Assembly: GCA_035695105.1 (NCBI GenBank)
Contig: DASSEV010000053.1
Coordinates: forward strand, 39,151-103,150
Origin: JAICYJ01 sp035695105
GTDB lineage: Bacteria; Actinomycetota; Thermoleophilia; Gaiellales; JAICJC01
Length of the DNA stretch: 64,000 nucleotides
Direction of reading: 5' to 3'
Shown: positions 16,977-24,750 of the stretch, in pieces
How the letters are laid out: the number at the start of each line of letters is the position of its first letter
How positions within the stretch are numbered: the stretch's first letter is position 1
The notes under the pieces: generated by a model
Told to the model about the DNA's origin: nothing
Seen by the model: only the letters and a program-made list of their open reading frames with translations
Database searches by the model: none
Translations under genes and position numbers: made by a program

Positions 16977-17939
16977 ATGCGCTGGCAGCGCGACGACCCC
17001 CAGCTCGAGCTGTTCGGCCCCGAGCAGCGCGACCTTCCCACCGTCGAGTACATGGCGGTCAACGCCCGGCGGATCATCAACACCCTGCCGCCCTCGTCGC
17101 GGATGCCGTTCCGCCACACCATCAACGCGTACCGCGGGTGCCGGCACGCATGCAGCTACTGCTTCGCCCGTCCGACCCACGAGTATCTCGGCCTCAACGC
17201 CGGCGAGGATTTCGAGCGCAGGATCGTCGTCAAGGTGAACGCCATCGAGCGGCTGGAGCGGGAGCTCGACGACCCGGCGTGGGAGGGCGAGTCGATCGCC
17301 ATGGGGACGAACACCGATCCCTACCAGCCCGCCGAGGGCCACTACCGGCTGACCCGCGGCCTGGTGCAGGTGCTGGCGCGCCACGGCAACCCGTTCTCGA
17401 TCCTGACGAAGTCGTCCATGATCCTGCGTGACCTCGACGTGCTGACCGAGGCGACACGGCGCACCAGGGTGGGGATCGCGATGTCGATCGGCACGGACGA
17501 GGACGCGGTCGCGCGCCTGACCGAGCCTGGTGCCGCGCCGCCGAGCAAGCGGCTCGAGGCCATCTCCCGCCTGGCCGATGCGGGCCTGCGGCCCACGGTG
17601 CTGATGGCCCCGATCCTGCCGGGCATCAGCGATTCCGAGGAGCAGCTGACGAGCCTGGTCGACGCGTGCCTCGATGCCGGCGCCGAGCGGATCACCCCGA
17701 TCCTGCTGCACCTCCGTCCCGGCGTGCGCGAGCACTACATGGGCTGGCTCGAGCACATGCGGCCGGAGCTGGTCGCCCTCCACGAGGACGCGTATCGCGC
17801 CGGTGCGTACGGCACGAAGGACGACCGCGACCGCGTGGCCGCGATCGTCAGCGCTCGAGCAGGTGAATATCGGGCAGGTTCCGGAACCTTTGCCGGTAAT
17901 CGAAGCCGTAGCCGACCACGAATGCATCGGGTGCCGTGA
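16977..17939 (+). CDS. Radical SAM protein of the SplB-like Rv2578c family
   Basis: A 320-aa radical S-adenosylmethionine protein. The 4Fe-4S motif is CRHACSYC (CxxxCxxC) in the sequence NAYRGCRHACSYCFARPTHEYL, characteristic of the 'Rv2578c family', related to spore photoproduct lyase but without a lyase-type C-terminus. Further core strands: GTNTDPYQPAEG and ILTKSS. Reaction unknown. The stop codon falls inside the convergent hpt gene, giving a 92-nt tail-to-tail overlap; the last ~30 residues are basic and low in family-like character, so they may be a run-on tail. Confidence 0.82.
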   Translation: MRWQRDDPQLELFGPEQRDLPTVEYMAVNARRIINTLPPSSRMPFRHTINAYRGCRHACSYCFARPTHEYLGLNAGEDFERRIVVKVNAIERLERELDDPAWEGESIAMGTNTDPYQPAEGHYRLTRGLVQVLARHGNPFSILTKSSMILRDLDVLTEATRRTRVGIAMSIGTDEDAVARLTEPGAAPPSKRLEAISRLADAGLRPTVLMAPILPGISDSEEQLTSLVDACLDAGAERITPILLHLRPGVREHYMGWLEHMRPELVALHEDAYRAGAYGTKDDRDRVAAIVSARAGEYRAGSGTFAGNRSRSRPRMHRVP

Positions 17940-18399
17940 ACCCGATGTACCGCGGCTCGACGTCGATCAGCCGCCGGTAGGGGCGATCGAGCAGGGTGCA
18001 CACCTCGACCGACGACGCACCACGGAACCGCAGCGTCTTGAACAGGTAGTTCAGCGTCAGGCCGGTGTCGACGATGTCCTCGACGATCAGCACGTGCTCC
18101 CCGCGCACGGGCCGGTCGATGTCCTTCAGCAGCCGGATCCGTCCGCTCGACGAGGCGTCCGATCCGCGGTAGGCCGAGATGGCCATGAACTCGTGCCGGT
18201 GCGGGATAGCGAGATCACGTGACAGGTCGGCGAGGAACATGAACGAGCCCTTCAGCACCGTCAGCAGCACGAGGTCGCGGTTGCGGTAGTCGCCGCTGAT
18301 CTGGCGCGCCAGCTCCTGCACCCGCGAGGCGAGCAGCTCGCGGCCGAACGCCACCTCGCCCGGCTCCGGCGTCGCGAGGCGCTCCGCGGCGACGCTCAC
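17848..18399 (-). CDS. hpt: Hypoxanthine phosphoribosyltransferase
   Basis: A 183-aa purine salvage enzyme that converts hypoxanthine (and guanine) plus PRPP to IMP (GMP). The PRPP-binding motif VLIVEDIVDTGLTL is intact, together with LLTVLKGSFMFLADL near the N-terminus and the C-terminal FVVGYGFDYRQRFRNLPDI loop. GTG start overlaps the upstream stop (GTGA). Usually near tilS and ftsH in actinobacteria; here it follows a nuclease-like gene instead. Confidence 0.92.
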   Translation of the reverse strand: MSVAAERLATPEPGEVAFGRELLASRVQELARQISGDYRNRDLVLLTVLKGSFMFLADLSRDLAIPHRHEFMAISAYRGSDASSSGRIRLLKDIDRPVRGEHVLIVEDIVDTGLTLNYLFKTLRFRGASSVEVCTLLDRPYRRLIDVEPRYIGFTAPDAFVVGYGFDYRQRFRNLPDIHLLER

Positions 18400-18761
18400 G
18401 AGGCGTCGCGGAGCTCGTACTTCTCCGCCAGCGCCTCGACGTCCCGCTTGTAGAACAGCTTGATGCGGATGTCCGGCCGGAGCTCCCGCAGCCGCCGCAT
18501 CTTGCGGTTCTTCTTCGTCACGAGCGACTGCTTCATCGTCGTGATCTCGAGATAGAGGTCCTGCTCCGGCAGGTAGAAGTCCGGCGTGAAGGCTTCGACG
18601 GTGTTGCCCTCGGCGTCAACCTCGAGCGTGAAGGTGTGCGGCTCGTAGTCCCACGGAATCCCGTGGAAATCGAGGATCTGCGCGCACTCAAGCTCGGCGT
18701 CGTTCGCGAAGGCGGGCGGCGCATCGCCGGTGAAGGCGTGGAACTGAGGTTGTTCCTGCAT
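18396..18761 (-). CDS. Small PD-(D/E)XK nuclease-like protein
   Basis: A 121-aa protein with the text FTPDFYLPEQDLYLEITTMK in the middle: an Asp after a short beta strand, then E-x-T plus a Lys on the next strand, the arrangement of PD-(D/E)XK restriction-endonuclease folds. N-terminal AQILDFHGIPWDYEPHTF also resembles the first helix-strand unit of such folds. Start ATG chosen because the longer open frame upstream is antisense to the metallophosphoesterase gene. Translationally coupled to hpt (4-nt overlap). Activity and target are unknown. Confidence 0.6.
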   Translation of the reverse strand: MQEQPQFHAFTGDAPPAFANDAELECAQILDFHGIPWDYEPHTFTLEVDAEGNTVEAFTPDFYLPEQDLYLEITTMKQSLVTKKNRKMRRLRELRPDIRIKLFYKRDVEALAEKYELRDAS

Positions 18762-18802
18762 TCCGCTTGAAAAGTGTACTTCGCAGGACGGACAGCGCCG
18801 TC

Positions 18803-18808
18803 TATGAT
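18803..18808 (+). promoter_or_regulatory. -10 hexamer TATGAT of the metallophosphoesterase operon
   Basis: TATGAT ends 10 nt before the ATG at 18819. Because this hexamer includes the earlier in-frame ATG (18804), that ATG cannot be in the transcript, which supports 18819 as the start. Start of the cDPG-type operon. Confidence 0.5.
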
Positions 18809-18818
18809 CGCCCTCCCG

Positions 18819-19604
18819 ATGGCTGCTGAACGCCCGTTCACGATTGCGCATCTGTCCGACCTCCACTGCGGGTCGCCGTACTTCGTGGCCAACCTGTTGG
18901 AGCGCGCGATCGGCGAGATCAACGACATGCAGCCCGACGTCGTTGTCTGCTCCGGCGACCTGACCACCTTCGGGTACAAGCAGGAGTATGCGCAAGCGCG
19001 GAGCTATCTCGACCGTCTGGACTGCCCGGACGTGATCACGATTCCCGGCAATCACGACTCGCGAAACGTCGGCTACGTCCACTTCGAGGAGATGATCGGG
19101 CCGCGCTCGACGGTGCTCCGCAAGGGCGGAATCACCTTCGTCGCCATCGACTCCTCCGAGCCCGACCTCGACCACGGCGTGGTCGGCCGCAGCCGCTACG
19201 ACTGGATCGAGGAGCAGTTCCAGCCGGACGCCGACTTCCGCGTGTTCGTGCTGCACCACCACCTGCTGCCCATCCCCGGCACCGGCCGCGAGCGGAACGT
19301 CGTCCACGACGCGGGCGACACGCTGGAGGTGCTGCAGCGGTCGAAGGTCAACCTCGTCCTCTCGGGCCACAAGCACGTGCCGTACGCCTGGCGGCTCGAG
19401 GAGCTGTTCGTCGTGAACGCCGGCACGGTATCGTCGATGCGGGTGCGCGGCCACACGCGACCCTGTTACAACGTCGTCGAGATCTGCGCCGACTCGGTCG
19501 ACATCTACCGGCGCTACCCCTACCACGGCCGCGAGACGATCATTCGCTTCTCGACCACGACGCTCGCCTACGAGAAGCACCAGCCCCTGCGGACCAGCGG
19601 CTGA
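18819..19604 (+). CDS. Calcineurin-like metallophosphoesterase
   Basis: A 261-aa binuclear metallophosphoesterase with every family motif: Asp14 and His16 in HLSDLH, Asp47 in CSGDL, GNHD (77-80), His in LHHHLLP and SGHKHVP. No signal peptide, so cytosolic. It belongs to the class III cyclic-nucleotide phosphodiesterase-like group by overall shape. Its stop codon shares a base with the start of the next gene (cyclic 2,3-diphosphoglycerate synthetase-like), so a role in breaking down that cyclic phosphodiester/anhydride is an attractive but unproved idea. Confidence 0.88.
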   Translation: MAAERPFTIAHLSDLHCGSPYFVANLLERAIGEINDMQPDVVVCSGDLTTFGYKQEYAQARSYLDRLDCPDVITIPGNHDSRNVGYVHFEEMIGPRSTVLRKGGITFVAIDSSEPDLDHGVVGRSRYDWIEEQFQPDADFRVFVLHHHLLPIPGTGRERNVVHDAGDTLEVLQRSKVNLVLSGHKHVPYAWRLEELFVVNAGTVSSMRVRGHTRPCYNVVEICADSVDIYRRYPYHGRETIIRFSTTTLAYEKHQPLRTSG

Positions 19605-20905
19605 TGGCCGAGCGGGTGCTTGCGCTGGTGGACGGCGAGCACTACCCACCCGTCGTGCGGGCGGCGTTGGAGCGAGCGGGGGAGACCCATGACGTCGCCG
19701 CCGCGCTGCTGCTGGGCGGCGTGGAGAAGCTGGCGGGCGACCCCGAGTACGGCGTGCCGCTGGAGCGGCTGCACGGCGACGCCGTGTCGTCCATGCTGGA
19801 CGCGGCGCGCCGGCATGGCGCCACGCGCGTGCTCGACCTGTCCGACGAGCCGGTGCTGAACGAGGAGCGGCGCATGTGGCTGGCGGCGAATGCGCTCGCG
19901 GCCGGCCTCGCGTACGAGGGAGCCGACTTCGAGCTGCGGCCACCGGCGGCGGAGCCGCTCGGCGTGCCCGCGCTGGCCGTGACCGGCACCGGAAAGCGCG
20001 TGGGCAAGACGGCGGTCTCGGCGCACGCGGCCCGGGTGCTCCGGGACTCGGGCCGGCGGGTGGCCGTCGTCGCCATGGGGCGCGGCGGGCCGGCCGAGCC
20101 GGAACTGGTGGAGGCCCACATGCGTCCGATCGGCATGCAGGAGCTGCTCGAGCGGTCGCGGGCCGGGATGCACGCGGCGTCCGACTTCCTCGAGGACGCG
20201 GTGCTGACCGGCGTCCCGACGGTGGGCGCGCGTCGCTGCGGCGGCGGCCTGGCCGGCGGCACGTACATCTCGAACGTCGTCGAGGCCGCGCGCATCGCCG
20301 AGTCGCTCGAACCGGAGCTGCTGCTGCTCGAGGGCTCGGGAGCGGCATCGCCGCCGCTTCGCGCCGACCGCACCGTCCTCGTGACGTCGGCGCGTCGGCC
20401 GGCGTCCTCGCTGACGGCGGGCCTGGGCCCGGTGCGCCTGCTTCGCGCGGACCTGGTCGTGATCACCATGGCGGAGGACGGCGTCGACGACACGCGCGAG
20501 GCGATCGAGGCCGTGGCGCCGGACCTGCCCGCCGTTGCCGTGACGCTGCGCCCGCAGCCGCTCGAGCCGCTGGGCGACGCGCCCGTGGCGTTCTTCACCA
20601 CCACGCCGTCGCCGCGGGCCGAGACGCTGGCGGCGCAGCTGCCCGGCGACGTGGTCGCCGTCGTCCCGGCGCTGTCGGATCGAGCGGCGCTGCGGGAGGC
20701 ACTCGCGCGGCCCGACGTCGCAGCCGCCGCGACCTTCCTGGTCGAGATCAAGGCGGCGGCCGTCGACGTGGTGTGCGAGGCGGCCGTCGCGAGCGGCGTG
20801 CGCGTGGTGTTCTGCGACAACGTGCCCGTTCCGGCGCCGGGTGAGCCCGATCTCGACGCCGCGCTGCTCGAGCTCGCGACCGAGGCGGTGATGGCGCATG
20901 CCTGA
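19604..20905 (+). CDS. Cyclic 2,3-diphosphoglycerate synthetase-like protein
   Basis: A 433-aa protein starting with the family opening LALVDGEHYPPVVRAAL, then a P-loop VTGTGKRVGKTAVSAHAARVL (P-loop 127-136) and an intact second half ending before AHA. This matches cyclic 2,3-diphosphoglycerate synthetase (CPGS), known from Methanothermus, which uses ATP to close the intramolecular phosphoanhydride of 2,3-bisphosphoglycerate. The next gene encodes the kinase that would supply the substrate. Start overlaps the metallophosphoesterase stop by one base. Function is assigned by family resemblance and gene pairing, with no biochemical proof for this lineage. Confidence 0.75.
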   Translation: MAERVLALVDGEHYPPVVRAALERAGETHDVAAALLLGGVEKLAGDPEYGVPLERLHGDAVSSMLDAARRHGATRVLDLSDEPVLNEERRMWLAANALAAGLAYEGADFELRPPAAEPLGVPALAVTGTGKRVGKTAVSAHAARVLRDSGRRVAVVAMGRGGPAEPELVEAHMRPIGMQELLERSRAGMHAASDFLEDAVLTGVPTVGARRCGGGLAGGTYISNVVEAARIAESLEPELLLLEGSGAASPPLRADRTVLVTSARRPASSLTAGLGPVRLLRADLVVITMAEDGVDDTREAIEAVAPDLPAVAVTLRPQPLEPLGDAPVAFFTTTPSPRAETLAAQLPGDVVAVVPALSDRAALREALARPDVAAAATFLVEIKAAAVDVVCEAAVASGVRVVFCDNVPVPAPGEPDLDAALLELATEAVMAHA

Positions 20906-21818
20906 CAGCCGTGAGCCTCGCATCCGCGGGCGCGGCCATCCGCTGCCGTTCTCCAAGGGCCGCATGGCCACGACGCTGTTCCTCTCCGGCGTCGACGCCC
21001 AGCACGCATACGAGCTGGCGCTCGAGATCGAGGAGTCGGTGCTCGAGACCGGAGTCGAGGAGATCGCCCTCGACGATCTCCACCCGATCGTCGAGGGCGT
21101 GCTCGCAAGGCGCGACGGGCCGGCCGGGGTGGAGCGGTACCGCGCCTGGCAGAAGGTGCTGCGGCGGGAGCGGCCGCTGATCCTGCTGATGGGCGGCGCG
21201 ACCGGCACCGGGAAGAGCTCGCTGGCCACGGAGCTCGCCTACCGCCTGGGCATCAGCCGGATCACGTCCACCGACGTCGTCCGCCAGGTGATGCGAGCCT
21301 TCTTCGCGCCGGCGCTGATGCCGACGCTGCACTACAGCTCGTTCGAGGCGGGCGAGGCGACGCGCATGCCGATGCCGGATCCCGACGGCACGGACGTGGC
21401 GCTGTACGGCTTCATGCAGCAGGCGGAGCAGGTGTCGGTCGGGGCTGCCGCCGTCATCGACCGGGCGGTGCAGGAGGGCCTCTCGACGGTGCTCGAGGGC
21501 GTGCATCTGGTGCCGGGGCTCGTGGAGGTGCCCGAGCACACGTCGGCCACCGTCGTCCAGGTGCTGCTGGCGATCGACCACGAGGAGGCGCACCAGGCGC
21601 ACTTCGTGGCGCGCGACTCCACGTCCGGCGGCGCGCGCGCCCTCGACCGCTACCTCCGCCATTTCGGCGAGATCCGGCGGATCCAGGACTACCTCGTCAC
21701 CCGCGCCGAGCGGGTCGGCGTGCCGGTGATCGACGCCACCGACGCCGACCACGCGCTGCGCTCAGTGCTCGACCTGATCCTGGAACGCGCCACCGCCGCC
21801 CCCGGCGCGGTACCCTGA
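20898..21818 (+). CDS. 2-phosphoglycerate kinase-like protein
   Basis: A 306-aa protein in two parts: an N-terminal ATP-cone-like domain (LPFSKGRMATTLFLSGVDAQ, about 16-70) and a P-loop kinase domain with GGATGTGKSS at 99-108 and RITSTDVVRQVMR. This is the layout of archaeal 2-phosphoglycerate kinase, which makes 2,3-bisphosphoglycerate from 2-phosphoglycerate and ATP. It overlaps the end of the CPGS-like gene by 8 nt. Together they could make cyclic 2,3-diphosphoglycerate, an osmolyte/thermoprotectant in thermophilic methanogens. Confidence 0.75.
   Translation: MPDSREPRIRGRGHPLPFSKGRMATTLFLSGVDAQHAYELALEIEESVLETGVEEIALDDLHPIVEGVLARRDGPAGVERYRAWQKVLRRERPLILLMGGATGTGKSSLATELAYRLGISRITSTDVVRQVMRAFFAPALMPTLHYSSFEAGEATRMPMPDPDGTDVALYGFMQQAEQVSVGAAAVIDRAVQEGLSTVLEGVHLVPGLVEVPEHTSATVVQVLLAIDHEEAHQAHFVARDSTSGGARALDRYLRHFGEIRRIQDYLVTRAERVGVPVIDATDADHALRSVLDLILERATAAPGAVP
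21811..21816 (+). promoter_or_regulatory. Internal -10 hexamer TACCCT before glpX
   Basis: TACCCT overlaps the end of the kinase gene and ends 5 nt before the glpX ATG. It may allow glpX to be transcribed apart from the upstream genes, as a leaderless mRNA. Confidence 0.35.
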
Positions 21819-21821
21819 GGC

Positions 21822-22829
21822 ATGGCCACCGAGGCACGCATGAGCCCGGAGGTGAAGCTCTCCGACCTGCCGCCGGAGCGATGCCCCTGCACCGAGCTGG
21901 CCTCGGTCAGCGAGCGGTCGGCGCTCGCAGCAGGCCGCTACCTCGGCCGCGGCGACCCGCGGGCGGCCGACGAGTCCGCCACCGAGGCGATGGTCGCCGC
22001 GCTCTCCGCGCTCCCGGTCAGCGGGACGATCGTGATCGGCCGCAGCGAGCAGGGCCATCCGCTCTCGCCCGGCTCGACCGTCGGCGGTGGCGGGGTGGAG
22101 ATGGAGCTCGCCTGCGACCCCGTGGAGGGTGCCGCGGTGGTCGCCCGCGGCGGTGTCGGTGCGCTCTCGATCCTCGCCGCCTGCGAGCCGGGCGGCATCA
22201 CGCGCGTGCCGCGCATGTACATGAAGAAGATGGCGGTGGGGCCGGTCGCGAAGGGCCACGTCGACCTGCGCAAGAGCGTCACCGAGAACCTGCACGCGAT
22301 TGCCGGCGCATTCGGCCGCCAGATCGGGGACATCACCGCGGTCGTGCTCGACCGGCCGCGCCACGAGGATCTGATCGCCGAGATCCGCGAGGCCGGCGCC
22401 CGCATCAAGGTGATCGCCGACGGCGACATCACGGCGACCATCGACGCGGCGATCCGCGGCACCAACGACCACCTGGCCGTCGGCATCGGCGGTGCGTTCG
22501 AGGGCATCATTTCCGCGGCCGCGCTGCACTGCCTGGGCGGCGAGATCCAGGGCCAGCTGTGGCCGATGAGCCGGACCGAGATCCGCCAGGCCGCCGAGCA
22601 CGGCATCGACGACATCAACCAGATCTTCGGCATTGGCGACCTCGTGCGCGGGCACCAGATGGTGGTCGGTACGGGCATCTCGAACGGCGACCTGCTGCGC
22701 GGCGTGCGGTACTTCGCCGAGGGCGCGCGCACGCAGTCGATCGTGCTGTGCTCGCGGTGCAACCGGGTGAGGTTCATCGACTCGATCCACCTCTTCTCCC
22801 ACGACCGGCACGAGGAGATCCGCCTGTGA
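21822..22829 (+). CDS. glpX: Fructose-1,6-bisphosphatase class II
   Basis: A 335-aa GlpX-type enzyme that hydrolyses fructose 1,6-bisphosphate in gluconeogenesis. Family text: ERSALAAGRYLGRGDPRAADESATEAM near the N-terminus, CDPVEGAAVVARGG (metal and sugar-phosphate site), MYMKKMAVGP, and later DGDITATIDAAIRGTNDHLAVGIGGAFEG. It lacks nothing obvious. Three nt separate it from the 2-phosphoglycerate kinase gene, placing it in the same three-carbon phosphate context, and its stop overlaps the next start (GTGA). Confidence 0.9.
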   Translation: MATEARMSPEVKLSDLPPERCPCTELASVSERSALAAGRYLGRGDPRAADESATEAMVAALSALPVSGTIVIGRSEQGHPLSPGSTVGGGGVEMELACDPVEGAAVVARGGVGALSILAACEPGGITRVPRMYMKKMAVGPVAKGHVDLRKSVTENLHAIAGAFGRQIGDITAVVLDRPRHEDLIAEIREAGARIKVIADGDITATIDAAIRGTNDHLAVGIGGAFEGIISAAALHCLGGEIQGQLWPMSRTEIRQAAEHGIDDINQIFGIGDLVRGHQMVVGTGISNGDLLRGVRYFAEGARTQSIVLCSRCNRVRFIDSIHLFSHDRHEEIRL

Positions 22830-23665
22830 CGGTCGAGCCGCAGCTCTACGAGCTGCACGACCTGGCGCGGGAGCGGGGCATCGAGGGGTACCGGCGGCTC
22901 TCGAAGGCGGAGCTGCTGGACGCCATCGGAGACCTGCCCGAGCCACCGCCGACCTCCGTCGAGACGTCCGTCAAGGATGGGCTGGCGATCCTCACGCTGC
23001 GCGGCCAGGGCGGCGAGAACGCGCTGGCCCTCGAGACGATCGAGCAGCTGGCGGACGAGGTCGAGCGGCTGTCGGGCGACCAGGCGGTGCGGATGGTCGC
23101 GATCACCGGCGCGGGGACGAGGATCTTCTGCGCGGGCGCCGACCTGCCGCGCGTGCGCGGCCTGCCGGGGTCGGAGGTGACGGAGCGGGGGAGCCGTGCA
23201 TGCGACCGGATCGCCGCGGCACCGGTGCCGACGCTCGCGCTGATGAACGGCCATGCGGTCGGCGGCGGCATCGACCTGGCGCTGGCGTGCGACTGGCGAA
23301 TCGCCGCACAGGGCGCGAAGCTGCGGTTCATCCACAACGAGCTCGGCTACTGCCCGCCGTGGGGCGGGGCGCAGCGGCTGAGCCGGCTGCTCGGCGCGGG
23401 CGTCGCCCTGCGGCTGTTCGCGACCTGCGAGGTGCTGTCGGTGGACGAGGCGCGCACGATGGGGCTGGTCGACGCCGTGCTGCCGCGCGAGAAGCTGGCG
23501 GGCAGAGCGGAGAGCCTGGCCGGGCGAGTGGCCCGAGCTCACCGCGCCGCGGTTGCAGCGACCAAGCCGCTGCTCGGAGGCACCGAGGCGACCGGGCACG
23601 AGGAGGCGTTCGCGGCACTGTGGGATGCGACCGCGGCGGAGCAGGCCGCTACCATGGAGCCATGA
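22826..23665 (+). CDS. Rho_N-like domain fused to enoyl-CoA hydratase/isomerase
   Basis: A 279-aa protein. Residues about 6-36 (YELHDLARERGIEGYRRLSKAELLDAI) look like the SAP-type Rho_N helix-extended-loop-helix domain. The rest is a crotonase fold: oxyanion hole FCAGADL and GHAVGGGIDLALACDWRIA, then NELGYCPPWGGAQRLSRLLG. One of the two catalytic glutamates of hydratases (in NELGY) is present; the other position, in GGGxE, is Asp. So a hydratase with altered chemistry or another crotonase reaction is possible. GTG start overlaps glpX stop. The fusion is unusual. Confidence 0.78.
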   Translation: MTVEPQLYELHDLARERGIEGYRRLSKAELLDAIGDLPEPPPTSVETSVKDGLAILTLRGQGGENALALETIEQLADEVERLSGDQAVRMVAITGAGTRIFCAGADLPRVRGLPGSEVTERGSRACDRIAAAPVPTLALMNGHAVGGGIDLALACDWRIAAQGAKLRFIHNELGYCPPWGGAQRLSRLLGAGVALRLFATCEVLSVDEARTMGLVDAVLPREKLAGRAESLAGRVARAHRAAVAATKPLLGGTEATGHEEAFAALWDATAAEQAATMEP

Positions 23666-23964
23666 GCCTCACCGAAGAACAGGTATTCGACGCGCTGCGG
23701 GTGGTCGAGGATCCGGAGCTCGGCATGGATGTCGTCGACCTCGGTCTGGTCTACGACGTGCGGGTCGAGGAAGGCGGGAAGGTCACGGTGACCTACTCGC
23801 TGACGTCGATGGGATGTCCCGCCGGCGCGATGATCCAGGAGCAGATGCTCGAGGTGGTGTCGTCGCTGGAGGGCGTCGAGCAGGTCGTGACCGACCTGAC
23901 CTGGACGCCTCCGTGGTCGCCCGAGATGATGTCGGACGACGCGAAGTTCGTGCTCGGCTTCTAG
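23662..23964 (+). CDS. MIP18/DUF59 family protein (SufT/PaaD-like)
   Basis: A 100-aa DUF59 protein: DALRVVEDPELGMDVVDLGLVYDV and the SMGCPAGAMIQ motif with its conserved cysteine, ending LTWTPPWSPEMMSDDAKFVLGF as in PaaD-type members. Such proteins help assemble or insert Fe-S clusters. Start ATG overlaps the hydratase stop (ATGA). A TACCAT hexamer at 23650-23655 lies exactly 6 nt before the ATG and might be an internal promoter. Whether it serves general Fe-S assembly or a specific oxygenase is unknown. Confidence 0.8.
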   Translation: MSLTEEQVFDALRVVEDPELGMDVVDLGLVYDVRVEEGGKVTVTYSLTSMGCPAGAMIQEQMLEVVSSLEGVEQVVTDLTWTPPWSPEMMSDDAKFVLGF

Positions 23965-24048
23965 CGCATCTCGGGTCCGCCCGAACGGGGCTGACCAGGC
24001 AGGACGGCACCCGTCGCCGGGTGGCTCGGCCGGGCCAGACCCTTCGGG

Positions 24049-24678
24049 TCAGACTCGCAGCGCCAGAAGCCGCTCCCGCAGCCCCGCCAGATACCCTTCC
24101 CGGGTCGCGTCGTCGACGCTGTCTGCCGCGTACGCGATGAACGGCTCCAGCACCTGCATACCGCAGTATGCGAACGTCCCCCAAAGCAGCGGGTACAGCA
24201 CGGCGTCGACCGAGCCGGCACGGCCGCCCGGCTCGAACTCCTCGCGCTCGTACGACGACGTGAACACCGCCAGCGCACGCACGTGGCCGAGCGGCCCCGT
24301 CCACGGCTCGTAGCCCGGATACTCGTACGCCAGGCCGTTGACGAACACACGGTCGATCCAGCCCTTGGCCATCGCCGGCAGCGAGAACCACCAGAGCGGC
24401 TGCACCATGACGAGCAGGTCGGTGCCGCGCAGCAGCTCGACGTGGCGCGCGACGTCGGCCGCGAGCGTGCCGGTTCGCACGGCGTGAAGCTGCTCCTCCA
24501 TCGGCCGCAACCGGGCATCGTCCTCGCGGTCGGTGAAGTCACCCGCCGACAGCCTCGGATCGAACCCCTCCGCGTAGAGATCGACCAGGGGTGCATCGAG
24601 CGTCTCGGCCGCGGTGCGTGCCAGCGCCGCCGCGAAAGAGGTCGGCTCGGGGTGGGAGAGGACGACGAGCGGCGTCAC
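24049..24678 (-). CDS. NAD(P)H dehydrogenase (quinone)/flavodoxin-like protein
   Basis: A 209-aa flavodoxin-fold protein of the NQO1/KefF/MdaB group. LVVLSHPEPTSFAAALA is the FMN/FAD phosphate loop; LVMVQPLWWFSLPAMAKGWIDRVFVNGLAYEY is the flavin/dimer motif shared by this family. Likely a two-electron quinone reductase that protects against redox stress. GTG start with TAGACT 6 nt upstream. Convergent with the operon that ends in the DUF59 gene. Confidence 0.85.
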   Translation of the reverse strand: MTPLVVLSHPEPTSFAAALARTAAETLDAPLVDLYAEGFDPRLSAGDFTDREDDARLRPMEEQLHAVRTGTLAADVARHVELLRGTDLLVMVQPLWWFSLPAMAKGWIDRVFVNGLAYEYPGYEPWTGPLGHVRALAVFTSSYEREEFEPGGRAGSVDAVLYPLLWGTFAYCGMQVLEPFIAYAADSVDDATREGYLAGLRERLLALRV

Positions 24679-24684
24679 CCAGCG

Positions 24685-24690
24685 AGTCTA
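24685..24690 (-). promoter_or_regulatory. -10 hexamer TAGACT of the quinone reductase gene
   Basis: On the minus strand TAGACT is followed by CGCTGG and then the GTG start at 24678: again a 6-nt gap and no ribosome-binding site. Confidence 0.5.
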
Positions 24691-24705
24691 GAGTGCTTAC
24701 CGATT

Positions 24706-24723
24706 CCGGTTCGCGGGAACCGG
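24706..24723. repeat. Short inverted repeat in the divergent promoter region
   Basis: CCGGTTC / GAACCGG arms (7 bp each) around four bases, between the quinone reductase start and the lipoprotein start. It is well placed as an operator for one or both genes; a hairpin in the lipoprotein leader is the alternative. Confidence 0.4.
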
Positions 24724-24750
24724 ACGGCCGTCGGTGACGTCAAATCCGTG

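Noticed and set aside
18804..18806. Earlier ATG for the metallophosphoesterase
   Set aside because: It lies inside the TATGAT -10 element, so it would not be transcribed from that promoter.
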